A stretch of 64,000 nt of DNA from Marinomonas ostreistagni. GTDB lineage: Bacteria; Pseudomonadota; Gammaproteobacteria; Pseudomonadales; Marinomonadaceae. The stretch is taken from positions 620,001 through 684,000 of the forward strand of contig NZ_JAFEKF010000001.1 of assembly GCF_016888445.1 (NCBI RefSeq), read 5' to 3'. Under the pieces are notes generated by a model. That model ran no database searches, was not told the DNA's origin, and worked only from the letters and a program-made list of their open reading frames with translations. Both the position numbers and the translations under genes were made by a program. This document shows positions 16,951 to 25,903 of the stretch, in pieces. Position 1 is the stretch's first letter; every line of letters starts with the position of its first letter.

Positions 16951-19713
16951 ATGCCGATGTTTGATGTCTGGTGGTTGAGCGTTTTTCTGATAAGTATCAC
17001 GCTACTCGTAACATTGCTTCTAATTGCAATGCGACTGCGCACGTCAGAGCGTCATAAGTTTGCGGGTCAGTTGGCTGCGATGCAGCAACGCTTTGCACAA
17101 GATATAGCTGAGCGGACCCAAGAAGTTAAAGAATATCACGCGCTGCAAGAGGCGATTTTGAGCACCAGTCGTACCTTGATTATTGCGACCGATGCCAATG
17201 GTGTTATCACGCATTTTAATCCCGCCGCTGAGGCTTTGCTAGGTTACAGCAAAGAAGAGATTGTCGGTAAGCAAACACCACAGATCTTTCATCTTGAATC
17301 AGAGGTGATCGCACGCGCCGAGCAACTTTCAAAAGAGCTAAATCGTCATATCGAGCCTGGCTTTGATGTGTTTGTCATCAAAAACAAGTTGGGTTTGCAT
17401 AATGAGTCTGAGTGGACCTATATCGCCCGTGATGGTCGTAGAATTCCGGTTTACCTCTGTGCCAGTGCCTTTTACAACGAAGCTGGTGAGATCACAGGGT
17501 ATTTAGGCACTATTACTGATATTTCAGAGTTTGTTCAAAACCGACAGCAGCTTAGCGCCGTAACCGAGCAGCAATCTAAAGCCTTTGAAGTGGCTGGCAT
17601 AGGTGTTTGGAGTTGGGATGTGAATACCAACAACCTCACTTGGGACAGCATGATGTATGACATCTATGATATGCCTCAAGAGGCTGAATTATCCTTCGAC
17701 TGCTGGGCTACGATGGTGGTGGATGAGGATCGCAAGAGAGCTCTAAAACACTTTGAGTATTTTGTACAGCACGGTGGCGACCCGCAAATCACCTTTGACG
17801 TGATCTGTCCAAGTGGTGTGCGAAAAACCATTCAAGCAACGGCTTCACTAGAACACAACAGTTTTGATGGGTCGGTAAAAGTCATTGGTGTCAACCGTGA
17901 TATCAGTGAACAATTGCGCTACGAAAATGCATTAAAAGAAGCGAAAATAGCGTCGGACCTTGCTAATCAGACCAAATCTGAGTTTGTCGCTAACATGAGC
18001 CATGAGATTCGTACGCCAATGAATGGTGTGATCGGCTTATTAAACTTATTAAAAGATACGACACTGACACCTGAGCAACGTCATTATGTGACTAAATCGA
18101 ATGCGGCCGCTCAGTCACTGCTCAATATTCTCAATGACATACTCGACTTTTCGAAGCTAGAAGCAGGTAAGCTTGAAATTACCCCCGTCAATGTAAAGTT
18201 AAGCGATTTTTGGCAAGATGTTGGCGCTATTCTTGAGGCAATGGCGACCAAGCCGGCTGTTAAATTCACCATGGAGCTCGGCTCAAACTTGCCAGCGGCT
18301 ATCAAAATAGATGCACTGCGCTTACAACAAATTCTGCTTAATCTTGGGAGCAATGCCCTTAAGTTTACTCATCAGGGATACGTTTCTCTGCGCTTGGATC
18401 AAGTAGCTAATGATTCTCACCGTTTGTGCCTGACCGTTGAAGATAGCGGTATTGGAATCGCCAAAGCTAAGCAAGACACTATCTTTGATGCGTTTACTCA
18501 AGCTCAAACTTCCAGTGTACGTGAGTACGGTGGTACAGGGCTAGGTCTCAAAATTACCAGCACATTAGTCGAGCTAATGGCAGGTCAGATAGTGTTAAGC
18601 AGTGAAGAAGGGATAGGGACCAAAATTGAAGTTCAGCTACCATTTTTAGATTGCGATGCAGGCTTTGAGCTAAATTCACCTTACGTTCAGATCAAGCAAG
18701 AAAACTTACTTGCCGATATAGAAATCCTACTCGTTGAAGATAATAAAACTAATCAGCTGATCGCGACTCAGGTACTGCAAAAACATGGCGCAAAGGTTAG
18801 TTTAGCTCAAAATGGACAAGAAGCGGTGCAAAAAGCACAGGCGCAACGTTTTGACGTCATTCTGATGGACATCCAGATGCCGGTAATGGATGGCTATGAA
18901 GCCACTCAAAAGATCCGTCAATTTGACCGAGCAACCCCAATCATTGCCATGACAGCCAATGCACTAGCGAGTGATCAAGAACAAGCATTTGCGGCGGGCA
19001 TGAGTGCTCATATAGCAAAACCGTTTCAAGCGCCAAATTTGATTCAAACCATTGTTAATTTCCTACAACCATCTGATACGGACGTAATCAATTATCAGAG
19101 CCTTGAGCCGATAGAAGGCTCGACAGACTTAATGGATCAACAAACGGCACTGAGATGTTTGAATGGCGATGAAACACTGTATTTAAGTGTCATGGAGGTG
19201 TTTTGCCATGACAGCATTCAGCTTTGGCAAGTCATTTCACACGTGCGGGACGAGCAACGTGAAATAGAAGAGGTCAATCGTGCCCTACATACATTGAAAA
19301 GTATCGCCGCCACCGTGGGCGCTTATAAACTAGCAGAGCACTGTGCAGTGATTGAAAGGATGCTGAAAACTAACTCAGAGCTCACACCAGAGGAATATGA
19401 TGAGCTAGCGGATATATTCGAAAAAACTCACAAGCAGGTGCTAGGTATTGTAAGCGCTAAAAAAGTGCCTCAAAAGATAGAGGGAGTAGTGCATGATAAG
19501 CAATGTTTGGCCGAGAATAACTTACAAATTGAACGGTTTAAGCAGCTTCTTATGAATTCTAATATGGCGGCTTGCACCTTATATGAAGAGTTTAATAGAC
19601 ATCCTGAGTTAGGTCGTACAGCGTTGATTAAAAATCTGGCGCAACCTATGAAACATCTGGATTTTACAGCAGCCGTAGCGTTGCTACAGGTAAGTTTCTC
19701 GGAGGGCGGATGA
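16951..19713 (+). CDS. Hybrid sensor histidine kinase (TM-PAS-PAS-HisKA-HATPase-REC-HPt)
   Basis: A 920-residue inner-membrane kinase. One N-terminal helix (about 8-30) and a short coiled coil are followed by two PAS domains (about 65-195 and 205-320). HisKA has the phospho-His in NMSHEIRTPMNGV (about residue 350). The ATPase has NALKFT, DSGIGI and GGTGLGLKI. The receiver has ILLVEDN and Asp in ILMDIQMPVMDG (about 639), and an HPt His is in ALHTLKSIAATVG (about 780). ATG 16951 has GAGG 6 nt upstream. It overlaps the next gene by 4 nt; the likely phosphorelay output is that diguanylate cyclase. The stimulus is unknown. Confidence 0.9.
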   Translation: MPMFDVWWLSVFLISITLLVTLLLIAMRLRTSERHKFAGQLAAMQQRFAQDIAERTQEVKEYHALQEAILSTSRTLIIATDANGVITHFNPAAEALLGYSKEEIVGKQTPQIFHLESEVIARAEQLSKELNRHIEPGFDVFVIKNKLGLHNESEWTYIARDGRRIPVYLCASAFYNEAGEITGYLGTITDISEFVQNRQQLSAVTEQQSKAFEVAGIGVWSWDVNTNNLTWDSMMYDIYDMPQEAELSFDCWATMVVDEDRKRALKHFEYFVQHGGDPQITFDVICPSGVRKTIQATASLEHNSFDGSVKVIGVNRDISEQLRYENALKEAKIASDLANQTKSEFVANMSHEIRTPMNGVIGLLNLLKDTTLTPEQRHYVTKSNAAAQSLLNILNDILDFSKLEAGKLEITPVNVKLSDFWQDVGAILEAMATKPAVKFTMELGSNLPAAIKIDALRLQQILLNLGSNALKFTHQGYVSLRLDQVANDSHRLCLTVEDSGIGIAKAKQDTIFDAFTQAQTSSVREYGGTGLGLKITSTLVELMAGQIVLSSEEGIGTKIEVQLPFLDCDAGFELNSPYVQIKQENLLADIEILLVEDNKTNQLIATQVLQKHGAKVSLAQNGQEAVQKAQAQRFDVILMDIQMPVMDGYEATQKIRQFDRATPIIAMTANALASDQEQAFAAGMSAHIAKPFQAPNLIQTIVNFLQPSDTDVINYQSLEPIEGSTDLMDQQTALRCLNGDETLYLSVMEVFCHDSIQLWQVISHVRDEQREIEEVNRALHTLKSIAATVGAYKLAEHCAVIERMLKTNSELTPEEYDELADIFEKTHKQVLGIVSAKKVPQKIEGVVHDKQCLAENNLQIERFKQLLMNSNMAACTLYEEFNRHPELGRTALIKNLAQPMKHLDFTAAVALLQVSFSEGG

Positions 19714-20639
19714 CACTCTACGACTTGAATAAGGCCAAAGTATTAATTGTTGATGATCAGCCCATTAATATTTACACAGCCTTTCATGCCCTTAAGGAGC
19801 ACTATGAGATTTTTATGGCGCTATCAGGAAGAGAAGCCCTAGCATTTTGTGAGAAGCAACGTCCAGATATTATTTTGTGTGATGTTCACATGCCAGATAT
19901 GAACGGATTACAGCTTTGTCAGACACTTAAAAACAACGCCTTATATGCTGATATCCCAGTGATTTTTATCACTGCATTTACAGGCCCAGAAGACGAAATC
20001 GCCTGCTGGGAAGCAGGGGCGAATGACTTCGTACGAAAACCCATTAATAAACCCACCTTATTTAATCGTGTTAAAGCGCACCTTACATTAAAGGCGCAGT
20101 CTGATTTATTAAAACAATATGTGTATTTGGATGGACTGACTGAAATATATAATCGCCGATACTTTGATGAGACGGTGAATGAGCTGTATCGCAGCTGTAT
20201 GGCTCAAAGACGTGCATTTGGCATAGTCATGTTTGACATTGATTACTTTAAATATTTCAACGATCACTATGGCCATCTAGTTGGGGACGATTGCTTAAAG
20301 CAAGTGGCAAAAGCGATTGCTCGACTGATCCCTTCGCAAAGTGGCTATCTAGCCAGATACGGTGGTGAAGAGTTTATTTGGGTGGTGCTTGATATGTCTG
20401 AGTCTGAGCTTAAAGCCAGGCTTGAAAGCATGGCTCAAGCCGTTTCTGACCTACACATTGAGCACGAAGCTTCGACCTGCGGTAAGTGGGTAACCCTTAG
20501 TGCAGGTGCTCTGACAGTCTTAGATAGCGTCCAGTTTCATAAGATTGAAGATTTAATCTACGAAGCGGATCGTTTGTTATATGAAGCCAAAGCAAAGGGA
20601 CGTAATCAAGTTCAATATGCTTCTGTGATTAATCAATAG
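19710..20639 (+). CDS. Response regulator with GGDEF diguanylate cyclase output
   Basis: A 309-residue REC-GGDEF protein that makes c-di-GMP. The receiver (about 8-125) has the acidic pair DD (VLIVDDQ), Asp in IILCDVHMPDMNG and Lys in FVRKPINK. The cyclase has the intact active-site GGEEF in ARYGGEEFIW and the Mg-binding FDIDYFKYFNDHYGH. The product-inhibition I-site (RxxD five residues before GGEEF) reads SQSG, so feedback inhibition there seems absent. The ATG overlaps the hybrid kinase stop, so it is the probable partner of that kinase. Confidence 0.92.
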   Translation: MTLYDLNKAKVLIVDDQPINIYTAFHALKEHYEIFMALSGREALAFCEKQRPDIILCDVHMPDMNGLQLCQTLKNNALYADIPVIFITAFTGPEDEIACWEAGANDFVRKPINKPTLFNRVKAHLTLKAQSDLLKQYVYLDGLTEIYNRRYFDETVNELYRSCMAQRRAFGIVMFDIDYFKYFNDHYGHLVGDDCLKQVAKAIARLIPSQSGYLARYGGEEFIWVVLDMSESELKARLESMAQAVSDLHIEHEASTCGKWVTLSAGALTVLDSVQFHKIEDLIYEADRLLYEAKAKGRNQVQYASVINQ

Positions 20640-20823
20640 AAGATATTGTAAAAAAGTTGGCTAGGAATGGTAATGGTTGTATATTTAGCGTCATTGCGAA
20701 GGGATTCAAGTTGGCCAGTGACGGCACTCTACTTTCAACTGTCTTTATTGCGCACCGAAAGGTGACGTCCTCTGATCACTTCCCAGCAATATTAGATTAT
20801 TTTTTATTCAATAGGGAAGTATC

Positions 20824-21189
20824 ATGTCAGAATATCAAGAAAATACCGTAGGTCCACTGTCATTAAGTGCGGCGGATGAAAATGCTAAAAAGCACGCACT
20901 TATCGCTTATGCACTAATGGTTTTAGGTTTCTTTACCGGTATTAGTTGGATCGCTGGCTTTATTTGGGCGCTGGTGAAGAAAGGTGATGCCAAAGGCACA
21001 GTGTTTGTTGATCATTACGACAATATCATCAAGGTCTTTATCTTAACGTTTGCACTGTCGGTCGCTGGCATGGTGTTGGCGTTTGTTGTGATCGGCTACT
21101 TTGTTTTGCTGGCTACGTTCATTTGGGCGCTATACCGCTTGGTAAAAGGACTGGCTAAATTGACATCTGACAAAGCTTATCACGCCTAA
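20824..21189 (+). CDS. DUF4870-like small integral membrane protein
   Basis: A 121-residue protein with about three membrane helices (about 27-48, 68-90 and 90-108) and polar N- and C-terminal tails. The layout ALIAYALMVLGFFTGISWIAGFIWALVKK followed by FVDHYDNIIK and a C-terminal LYRLVKGLAKL fits the DUF4870/YidH-like group, whose function is unknown. AGGGA lies 7 nt before ATG. It is monocistronic with its own terminator. The 184 nt before it hold nothing I can identify. Confidence 0.75.
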   Translation: MSEYQENTVGPLSLSAADENAKKHALIAYALMVLGFFTGISWIAGFIWALVKKGDAKGTVFVDHYDNIIKVFILTFALSVAGMVLAFVVIGYFVLLATFIWALYRLVKGLAKLTSDKAYHA

Positions 21190-21194
21190 GCTCG

Positions 21195-21228
21195 ACAGCG
21201 CCTGTGATCCAGGCGCTGTGTCTTTCTT
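21195..21228 (+). terminator. Rho-independent terminator after the DUF4870-like gene
   Basis: A 10-bp GC-rich stem ACAGCGCCTG / CAGGCGCTGT with a 5-nt loop followed by GTCTTTCTT. It reaches the 3' end of the convergent cpxA gene. Confidence 0.8.
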
Positions 21229-22621
21229 ATGCCGATAATGGCAATCTCACGGTCACTAGTAATCCACCTAACTCACTTTCTGATGCTTTTATTGAGCCAT
21301 TGTGTTGGCGTATCGCATTTTCGGTAATCGCCAAACCTAACCCCGTACCACCACTGTTAGCATCTCTTGCCGTTGATACACGATAAAACGGACGAAAGAT
21401 CTCTTCACGCTCAGCTTCGGGCACGCCTTCACCATCATCTTCTACTGAAACGATTAGCTCGTTATCAATCACTTCCATACTGACTTGGACATGAGAGTCT
21501 CCGTAATACACGGCGTTGCGGACAAGATTCTCCAGTGCACTCATCATTAATTGCGGGTGACACATGATTGAGTGCTCAGGGATAGAAGAGTAGTGCAGTG
21601 TTTTACCAATTTGCTCCGCTTCGTATTGCGTGTCTTGCAGCAGCGGCTCCCAGAGACTGGCTAACGGCTGTAACTCACGCTTGGTGTGACTGTCGATTTG
21701 CATCCGGGATAGATCAAGCAAGTTATTGATCATCGACTCTAAGCGCTGTGTTTCGGTATCAATGCGCGTCAATTCAGGACTTTGGCCTTGCTTACGCTGT
21801 GCCAATGAGTTGGCCATGCGTAGCCTTGTTAAAGGCGAACGGAGCTCATGGGAAATATCCGAGAGTAGACGTTGTTGACGAGAAATCATCTGATTGACCG
21901 CTTCGACCATCTGGTTGAAGCTAGCGCCAGCTTGACGAAACTCCGAGGTGCCTTTTTCCAGCATAGGGTCGGTCGCAAACTCGCCTCGAGCCACTCGCTG
22001 CGCAGCTTGTTCTAGGCGCCTTGCTGGTTGGCTCAAAGCCCAAGCAAGCCACAGCAACAGTGGCGTACTGACGATCATGGTCGCCAATAACAATTGGAAG
22101 GGGTGATCAAATAGCTGAAAGATAAAGCTGGGTGGTCGATTCCAGCGTAAACCAATATAGAGATAATAATCGGCCTGAGCCAGTTTGATGGGCAGAGGCC
22201 CCGAAAGCATATAGCGCCCATACAGTCGCTGCTGCGGTTTGGCAGGATTGTCGATATTGGTCACAAGATTGCGTACAGCACGCTCTTCAGGCGAAGGTCG
22301 CCCATGTTGGCGTAACACGTTGCCATCTAAGTCGGTTAGGAAGAAATCGAAGCCGCGATCACCGCGGCGCTGATCGGCGTCGCGCTCATGATGTTGGCTC
22401 ATTGCGGCGATCACCGTATCAATAGATTGAGCGTCCGCGAAGTGCATTTGAACCCGATCGCGCGCTTCTAATAAACGTTTAAAATAAGGTTCTGGAATAT
22501 CACTGACTTTGCGTGGATCGAAGTGCGGTAGTGACAAGACAGCCATCAGTACCAAAAACATAGTAAACCAAAAAATGGCAAAGATGCGGCCGTAGAGGCT
22601 AGTGATCTTGGGGAGGCGCAT
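21227..22621 (-). CDS. cpxA: Envelope-stress sensor histidine kinase CpxA
   Basis: A 464-residue inner-membrane kinase. Two helices (about 11-30 and 178-198) flank a ~145-residue periplasmic sensor region containing the CpxA-like GLRWNRPP end. HAMP follows, then HisKA with the phospho-His in DISHELRSPLTRLRMA (about 255), then ATPase boxes NLVRNAVYY, DDGEGVP and GGTGLGLAI. The ATG at 22621 overlaps the cpxR stop by one base (TGATG), replacing a TTG one codon earlier. Known role: kinase/phosphatase for CpxR, responding to misfolded envelope proteins. Confidence 0.9.
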   Translation of the reverse strand: MRLPKITSLYGRIFAIFWFTMFLVLMAVLSLPHFDPRKVSDIPEPYFKRLLEARDRVQMHFADAQSIDTVIAAMSQHHERDADQRRGDRGFDFFLTDLDGNVLRQHGRPSPEERAVRNLVTNIDNPAKPQQRLYGRYMLSGPLPIKLAQADYYLYIGLRWNRPPSFIFQLFDHPFQLLLATMIVSTPLLLWLAWALSQPARRLEQAAQRVARGEFATDPMLEKGTSEFRQAGASFNQMVEAVNQMISRQQRLLSDISHELRSPLTRLRMANSLAQRKQGQSPELTRIDTETQRLESMINNLLDLSRMQIDSHTKRELQPLASLWEPLLQDTQYEAEQIGKTLHYSSIPEHSIMCHPQLMMSALENLVRNAVYYGDSHVQVSMEVIDNELIVSVEDDGEGVPEAEREEIFRPFYRVSTARDANSGGTGLGLAITENAIRQHNGSIKASESELGGLLVTVRLPLSA

Positions 22622-23313
22622 CAATCGTCACCTTCGGTCAGCAAATAGCCTTTACCGCGCAGAGTTTTGATACGCGGCTTGCCATTGGCCCAATCAGGTA
22701 GCTTTTTGCGTACGTTCGAGACATGCATATCCACTGCTCGATCAAAGCGCGCTAAACGTTTGCCAAGTACTTCAAGGCTTAACTCTTCTTTGGTGAGTAC
22801 TTTGCCAGGGTGCTGGACAAAATGCTGCAGCATGGCAAACTCGGTGCTGGTTAGGTCCAGCAACTGCTGGTGACTGTAGGCTTCTAATTTGCCCGGGTAC
22901 AAACTAAGGTCAAAGTACTCTAATACTTCGCTCGTTGATTCAGTCGGCACGCTCTGAGCTCGACGTAAAATAGCGCGGATACGCGCTAACAGTTCACGTT
23001 CGCTAAATGGCTTGGCTAGGTAGTCGTCAGCGCCGAGCTCAAGGCCGACGACACGATCAATCTCTTCGCCTTTCGCGGTTAGCATTAAAACAGGCACTTC
23101 ACCGCTTTCGCGCAAGCGTCTTAATGTGTCGATGCCATTGAGTTTAGGCATCATGACATCCAGTAGAATCAAATCCACGCTGTGGCTTTGCACAAACGCG
23201 AGGCCTTCCTCGCCATTGTGTGCCACTGAAACCTGAAAGTCTTCAAAGCGTAAAACTTCTGATAGTAGATCGGTTAACTCGGTATCGTCGTCGATTAAAA
23301 GGATATGTGCCAT
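22621..23313 (-). CDS. cpxR: Envelope-stress response regulator CpxR
   Basis: A 230-residue OmpR/PhoB-type regulator. The receiver has LLIDDDTELTDLL, the phospho-Asp in LILLDVMMPKLNG (about residue 51) and Lys in YLAKPFSERELLARI. The winged-helix domain has LTSTEFAMLQHFVQHPGKVLTKEEL and RAVDMHVSNVRKKL...IKTLRGKGYLL. These match CpxR. A cluster of GTAAA half-sites lies about 70-105 bp upstream, so autoregulation together with the divergent Spy-like gene is likely. Confidence 0.92.
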   Translation of the reverse strand: MAHILLIDDDTELTDLLSEVLRFEDFQVSVAHNGEEGLAFVQSHSVDLILLDVMMPKLNGIDTLRRLRESGEVPVLMLTAKGEEIDRVVGLELGADDYLAKPFSERELLARIRAILRRAQSVPTESTSEVLEYFDLSLYPGKLEAYSHQQLLDLTSTEFAMLQHFVQHPGKVLTKEELSLEVLGKRLARFDRAVDMHVSNVRKKLPDWANGKPRIKTLRGKGYLLTEGDD

Positions 23314-23383
23314 AAAAACTCTGTCTGCGATTAGTCTATCGAATGCAGTTAGTGTACTGACAAATCAGCATCAACGTCAGACC

Positions 23384-23418
23384 TTTACGTTATTTTACCT
23401 TGCATGACAGCGCTTTAC
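23384..23418. promoter_or_regulatory. CpxR binding site(s) between cpxRA and the Spy-like gene
   Basis: Read on the minus strand the region gives GTAAA-N5-GTAAA exactly (23398-23384), the recognised CpxR consensus. A third GTAAA (23418-23414) is in phase at 20 bp. The site lies in the 174-bp divergent intergenic region, so it can act on both cpxRA and the Spy-like gene. Confidence 0.8.
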
Positions 23419-23487
23419 CTTGAGTAAGTTATGGTATCGACATGCTCTTAAAGAGCCATTAACAATCACACGATAAGGAATGAAACG

Positions 23488-23997
23488 ATGAACATGACTA
23501 AGACATTTTTAGCGACGGCTTTAACCCTACCACTTATGTTTGGAAACGCTGCATTTGCTGGCGAAGACCATGGTAAAGGCGATCGTGATGGTCGCCACCA
23601 TGCAGGTAAACAATGCGGTGAACGTGCCATCATGCAACAGCTTGACCTGAGTGAGCAGCAGCTAGAACAGCTAAAAGCACAGCGTGAATCCGCCCGTGAG
23701 CAAATGAAAAAAGCCTTTGCCGAGCAAGGTGAGCAACATAAAGCTAAGCGTGAAGCCCAGCACAAAGCTAAGCAAGCATTAGTTCTAGCAGAAGATTTTG
23801 ATAAAGCCGCAGCGCAAAAACTAGCCGCGAACATGGCTGAGCAGCATGCGGCGATGATGGTGCATCAACTTGAGCGTGAGCATGCAAAGCTGGCTGTGTT
23901 GACTGCAGAACAAAAAGAGCAATACGCAAAGTTGAAAGCAAAAGGTGGCAAAGACTGCCGTGAAGACAAGCCACGTCGTGGACATAAAGGTGAGTAA
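23488..23997 (+). CDS. Spy/CpxP-family periplasmic protein
   Basis: A 169-residue secreted protein with a signal peptide cleaved near AFA-GE. The mature part is helical and highly charged, with the family's LTxxQ-type motifs (LDLSEQQLEQL and VLTAEQKEQYAKL) at about residues 50 and 138. CpxP inhibits CpxA and Spy is a chaperone; both are Cpx-induced. Divergent placement from cpxRA with a CpxR box between fits either role. It has His/Lys/Asp-rich ends (EDHGKGDRDGRHH), suggesting possible metal binding. CpxP and Spy cannot be separated by sequence alone here. Confidence 0.85.
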   Translation: MNMTKTFLATALTLPLMFGNAAFAGEDHGKGDRDGRHHAGKQCGERAIMQQLDLSEQQLEQLKAQRESAREQMKKAFAEQGEQHKAKREAQHKAKQALVLAEDFDKAAAQKLAANMAEQHAAMMVHQLEREHAKLAVLTAEQKEQYAKLKAKGGKDCREDKPRRGHKGE

Positions 23998-24029
23998 AGC
24001 GCTGGCTTTGAATGACCGTTTTAATGAGA

Positions 24030-24060
24030 GCAAACAGCTGGCCTAGTGCCGGCTGTTTGC
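24030..24060 (+). terminator. Stem-loop after the Spy-like gene
   Basis: GCAAACAGC / GCTGTTTGC, 9 bp, extended inward by a further partial stem, 33 nt after the stop codon. It lacks a long T-run but sits between convergent genes. Confidence 0.55.
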
Positions 24061-24097
24061 TTATAGAGCTTATGTAAAACAGCGTTCAACTAGACGT

Positions 24098-25009
24098 TTA
24101 TTCAAGCTTTTGTGCTTGAGCCGCACTGACTAATTCATCAATCACGTAACGAATTTTTGGTACCTGCTGGCGCCCTTTAGGCCATACGGCATTGATCGGC
24201 ATTTCACCACCAGCAAAGTCTTCTAGGATCGTTACAAGCTTGCCTGCATCAACGTAATCTCTTACCAACCAATAGGGCAGTTGCGACACGCCCGCATCGT
24301 TTAATACGGCTACGAGCATGGCATCGCCATCGGCGAATTCGTGTGTGGCTGGCGGGGTAAACTTAGCAATGCGGCCCTCGTCGTTTTGTAGCAACCAAGA
24401 GACGGGTTGATTTCGACGAAAGCCGACGACGGTTTTGTGTTGTGTTAAATCGCTTGGTGTCTTGGGGGTGCCGTGTTGAGCCAAATAATTTGGCGACGCG
24501 ACTACGACGAGTTTTTGCGTGGTTAGGCGTCGCGCTATTAAGGTGCTGCTGTCCTCAAGCTCGCCAATTCGGACCACCAGATCAATACCTTCTTCTATCA
24601 AATCGACAAAGCGCTCACTAAACGATAACGTCAGCTCAAGCTCGGGATATTGCTGGGTGATCTCAAGCAATATCGGAAGAATCTTTTGGCGGCCAAACGC
24701 GGCTGGTAGATCCACTCGTAAGCGCCCCGCGGGCTTAGCAATGTGTGAAGTCAATTCTTGTTCGGCATGCTCAAGAATCTCAAGCGCATTTTGGCAGCTG
24801 GCCAGATAACGCTCGCCATCTGGTGTCAGGCTCAAGCTACGTGTGGTGCGATGAAACAGGGTGAGCCCCAAGCGCTCTTCTAAGCGCGCCACAGACTTAC
24901 CAATCGCTGACTTAGTGAGTCCCAAGCGCTCAGCAGCGCCGGTAAAACTGCCTATTTGAGCAGTGGTGACGAAGGCGGTAATGCTGCCAAAATGATCGGT
25001 TTTTCGCAT
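24098..25009 (-). CDS. LysR-family transcriptional regulator
   Basis: A 303-residue regulator. The N-terminal winged helix (FVTTAQIGSFTGAAERLGLTKSAIGKSVARLEERLG, residues about 13-50) is followed by a periplasmic-binding-like effector domain with VDLPAAFGRQKILPIL and GIDLVVRIGELEDSS. It belongs to the common CrgA/AaeR-like group. It starts 18 nt after the stop of the SnoaL-like gene on the same strand, so the two probably form an operon divergent from the luciferase-like oxidoreductase gene, its most likely target. The effector is unknown. Confidence 0.88.
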   Translation of the reverse strand: MRKTDHFGSITAFVTTAQIGSFTGAAERLGLTKSAIGKSVARLEERLGLTLFHRTTRSLSLTPDGERYLASCQNALEILEHAEQELTSHIAKPAGRLRVDLPAAFGRQKILPILLEITQQYPELELTLSFSERFVDLIEEGIDLVVRIGELEDSSTLIARRLTTQKLVVVASPNYLAQHGTPKTPSDLTQHKTVVGFRRNQPVSWLLQNDEGRIAKFTPPATHEFADGDAMLVAVLNDAGVSQLPYWLVRDYVDAGKLVTILEDFAGGEMPINAVWPKGRQQVPKIRYVIDELVSAAQAQKLE

Positions 25010-25027
25010 GCTTTTATCTCTTATGAC

Positions 25028-25735
25028 TCATTCTTTAGAATTCGACGTGATTTGGCTGATTTTAATATAAAGACCGCCTTGCTCAAGTACATCAAAACGC
25101 CAGCTCTGTACAGGTGTGGTGGCAATAATAGCCGCTTCTGTATCGCTTATGGTCAGATCTGTTTGGGTCAGTATCGAATCGAGTAAGTTGGCCATTTCAG
25201 GTGACTGCACATATTGGCTTAACGCTGGAGTGGCTGAGCTAGTCGTGGCCAACTGCGCCAAACGGCTTTTAAGTGCTTTAATTCGATGCATCTTAAAGGT
25301 CTCGACGAACCTCGTGTTCGGGTTGCTGGCCATCGGTGTTTTTTGTAGCGCACGAAAACGCGCTTGGCCGTCCTCATCTATTGTGATCAAGGCTTGATAG
25401 GCAATGATAGAACCACCCACTTGACCGCCATGGCGTTGTGCTTGATAGGCCGTTTGCCAAGTCACTTGGTATTGGTTGTCAGATAAAGCCTCAAGGGACA
25501 GATTGTCTAAGGTGTGTGAACTGTGTTCTGGCGGCACTGACAGCAACCAGCGCTCAATTTCTTCAACGCCGTTGGCCAATAGATGCTGGCCGGCGTGGAC
25601 AATTTGCGCATCCTCTGTAAACAGTCGACATTGGCTCTTGGCGGTAACCGTCTCGCCCTCGAAGAAGGCAAACCAGTGATGAATGATTTCATAGATCGCG
25701 TGCAGGTGCTCTGTGTGTTGGATGGCTTTGGTCAT
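25028..25735 (-). CDS. NTF2/SnoaL-like domain protein with C-terminal extension
   Basis: A 235-residue protein. The first ~140 residues follow the NTF2/SnoaL cone fold (HHWFAFFEGETVTAK...LFTEDAQIVHAGQHLLANGVEEIERWLLS, then strands around YQVTWQTAYQAQ and GSIIAYQALITID). The rest is a helical, Ser/Thr/Ala-rich extension without a recognised domain. SnoaL-like proteins are cyclases, isomerases, hydratases or ligand binders. Two further SnoaL-type genes lie across the divergent promoter. No clear Shine-Dalgarno precedes ATG 25735. Confidence 0.65.
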   Translation of the reverse strand: MTKAIQHTEHLHAIYEIIHHWFAFFEGETVTAKSQCRLFTEDAQIVHAGQHLLANGVEEIERWLLSVPPEHSSHTLDNLSLEALSDNQYQVTWQTAYQAQRHGGQVGGSIIAYQALITIDEDGQARFRALQKTPMASNPNTRFVETFKMHRIKALKSRLAQLATTSSATPALSQYVQSPEMANLLDSILTQTDLTISDTEAAIIATTPVQSWRFDVLEQGGLYIKISQITSNSKE

Positions 25736-25903
25736 AATGTGCGTCTCTAGCTAGGTGGTTGCGATAATAGGTGAATACAAACGGCACAATAACAGCTTAA
25801 TTGTAGAATTAATGTCTCCTTAAAGTATACATTCTATGGGTTTATCGATTTAAAGTAATCAAACAAACTATGCGCCAAATACACGCTTTATTTGGAGTAA
25901 ATC

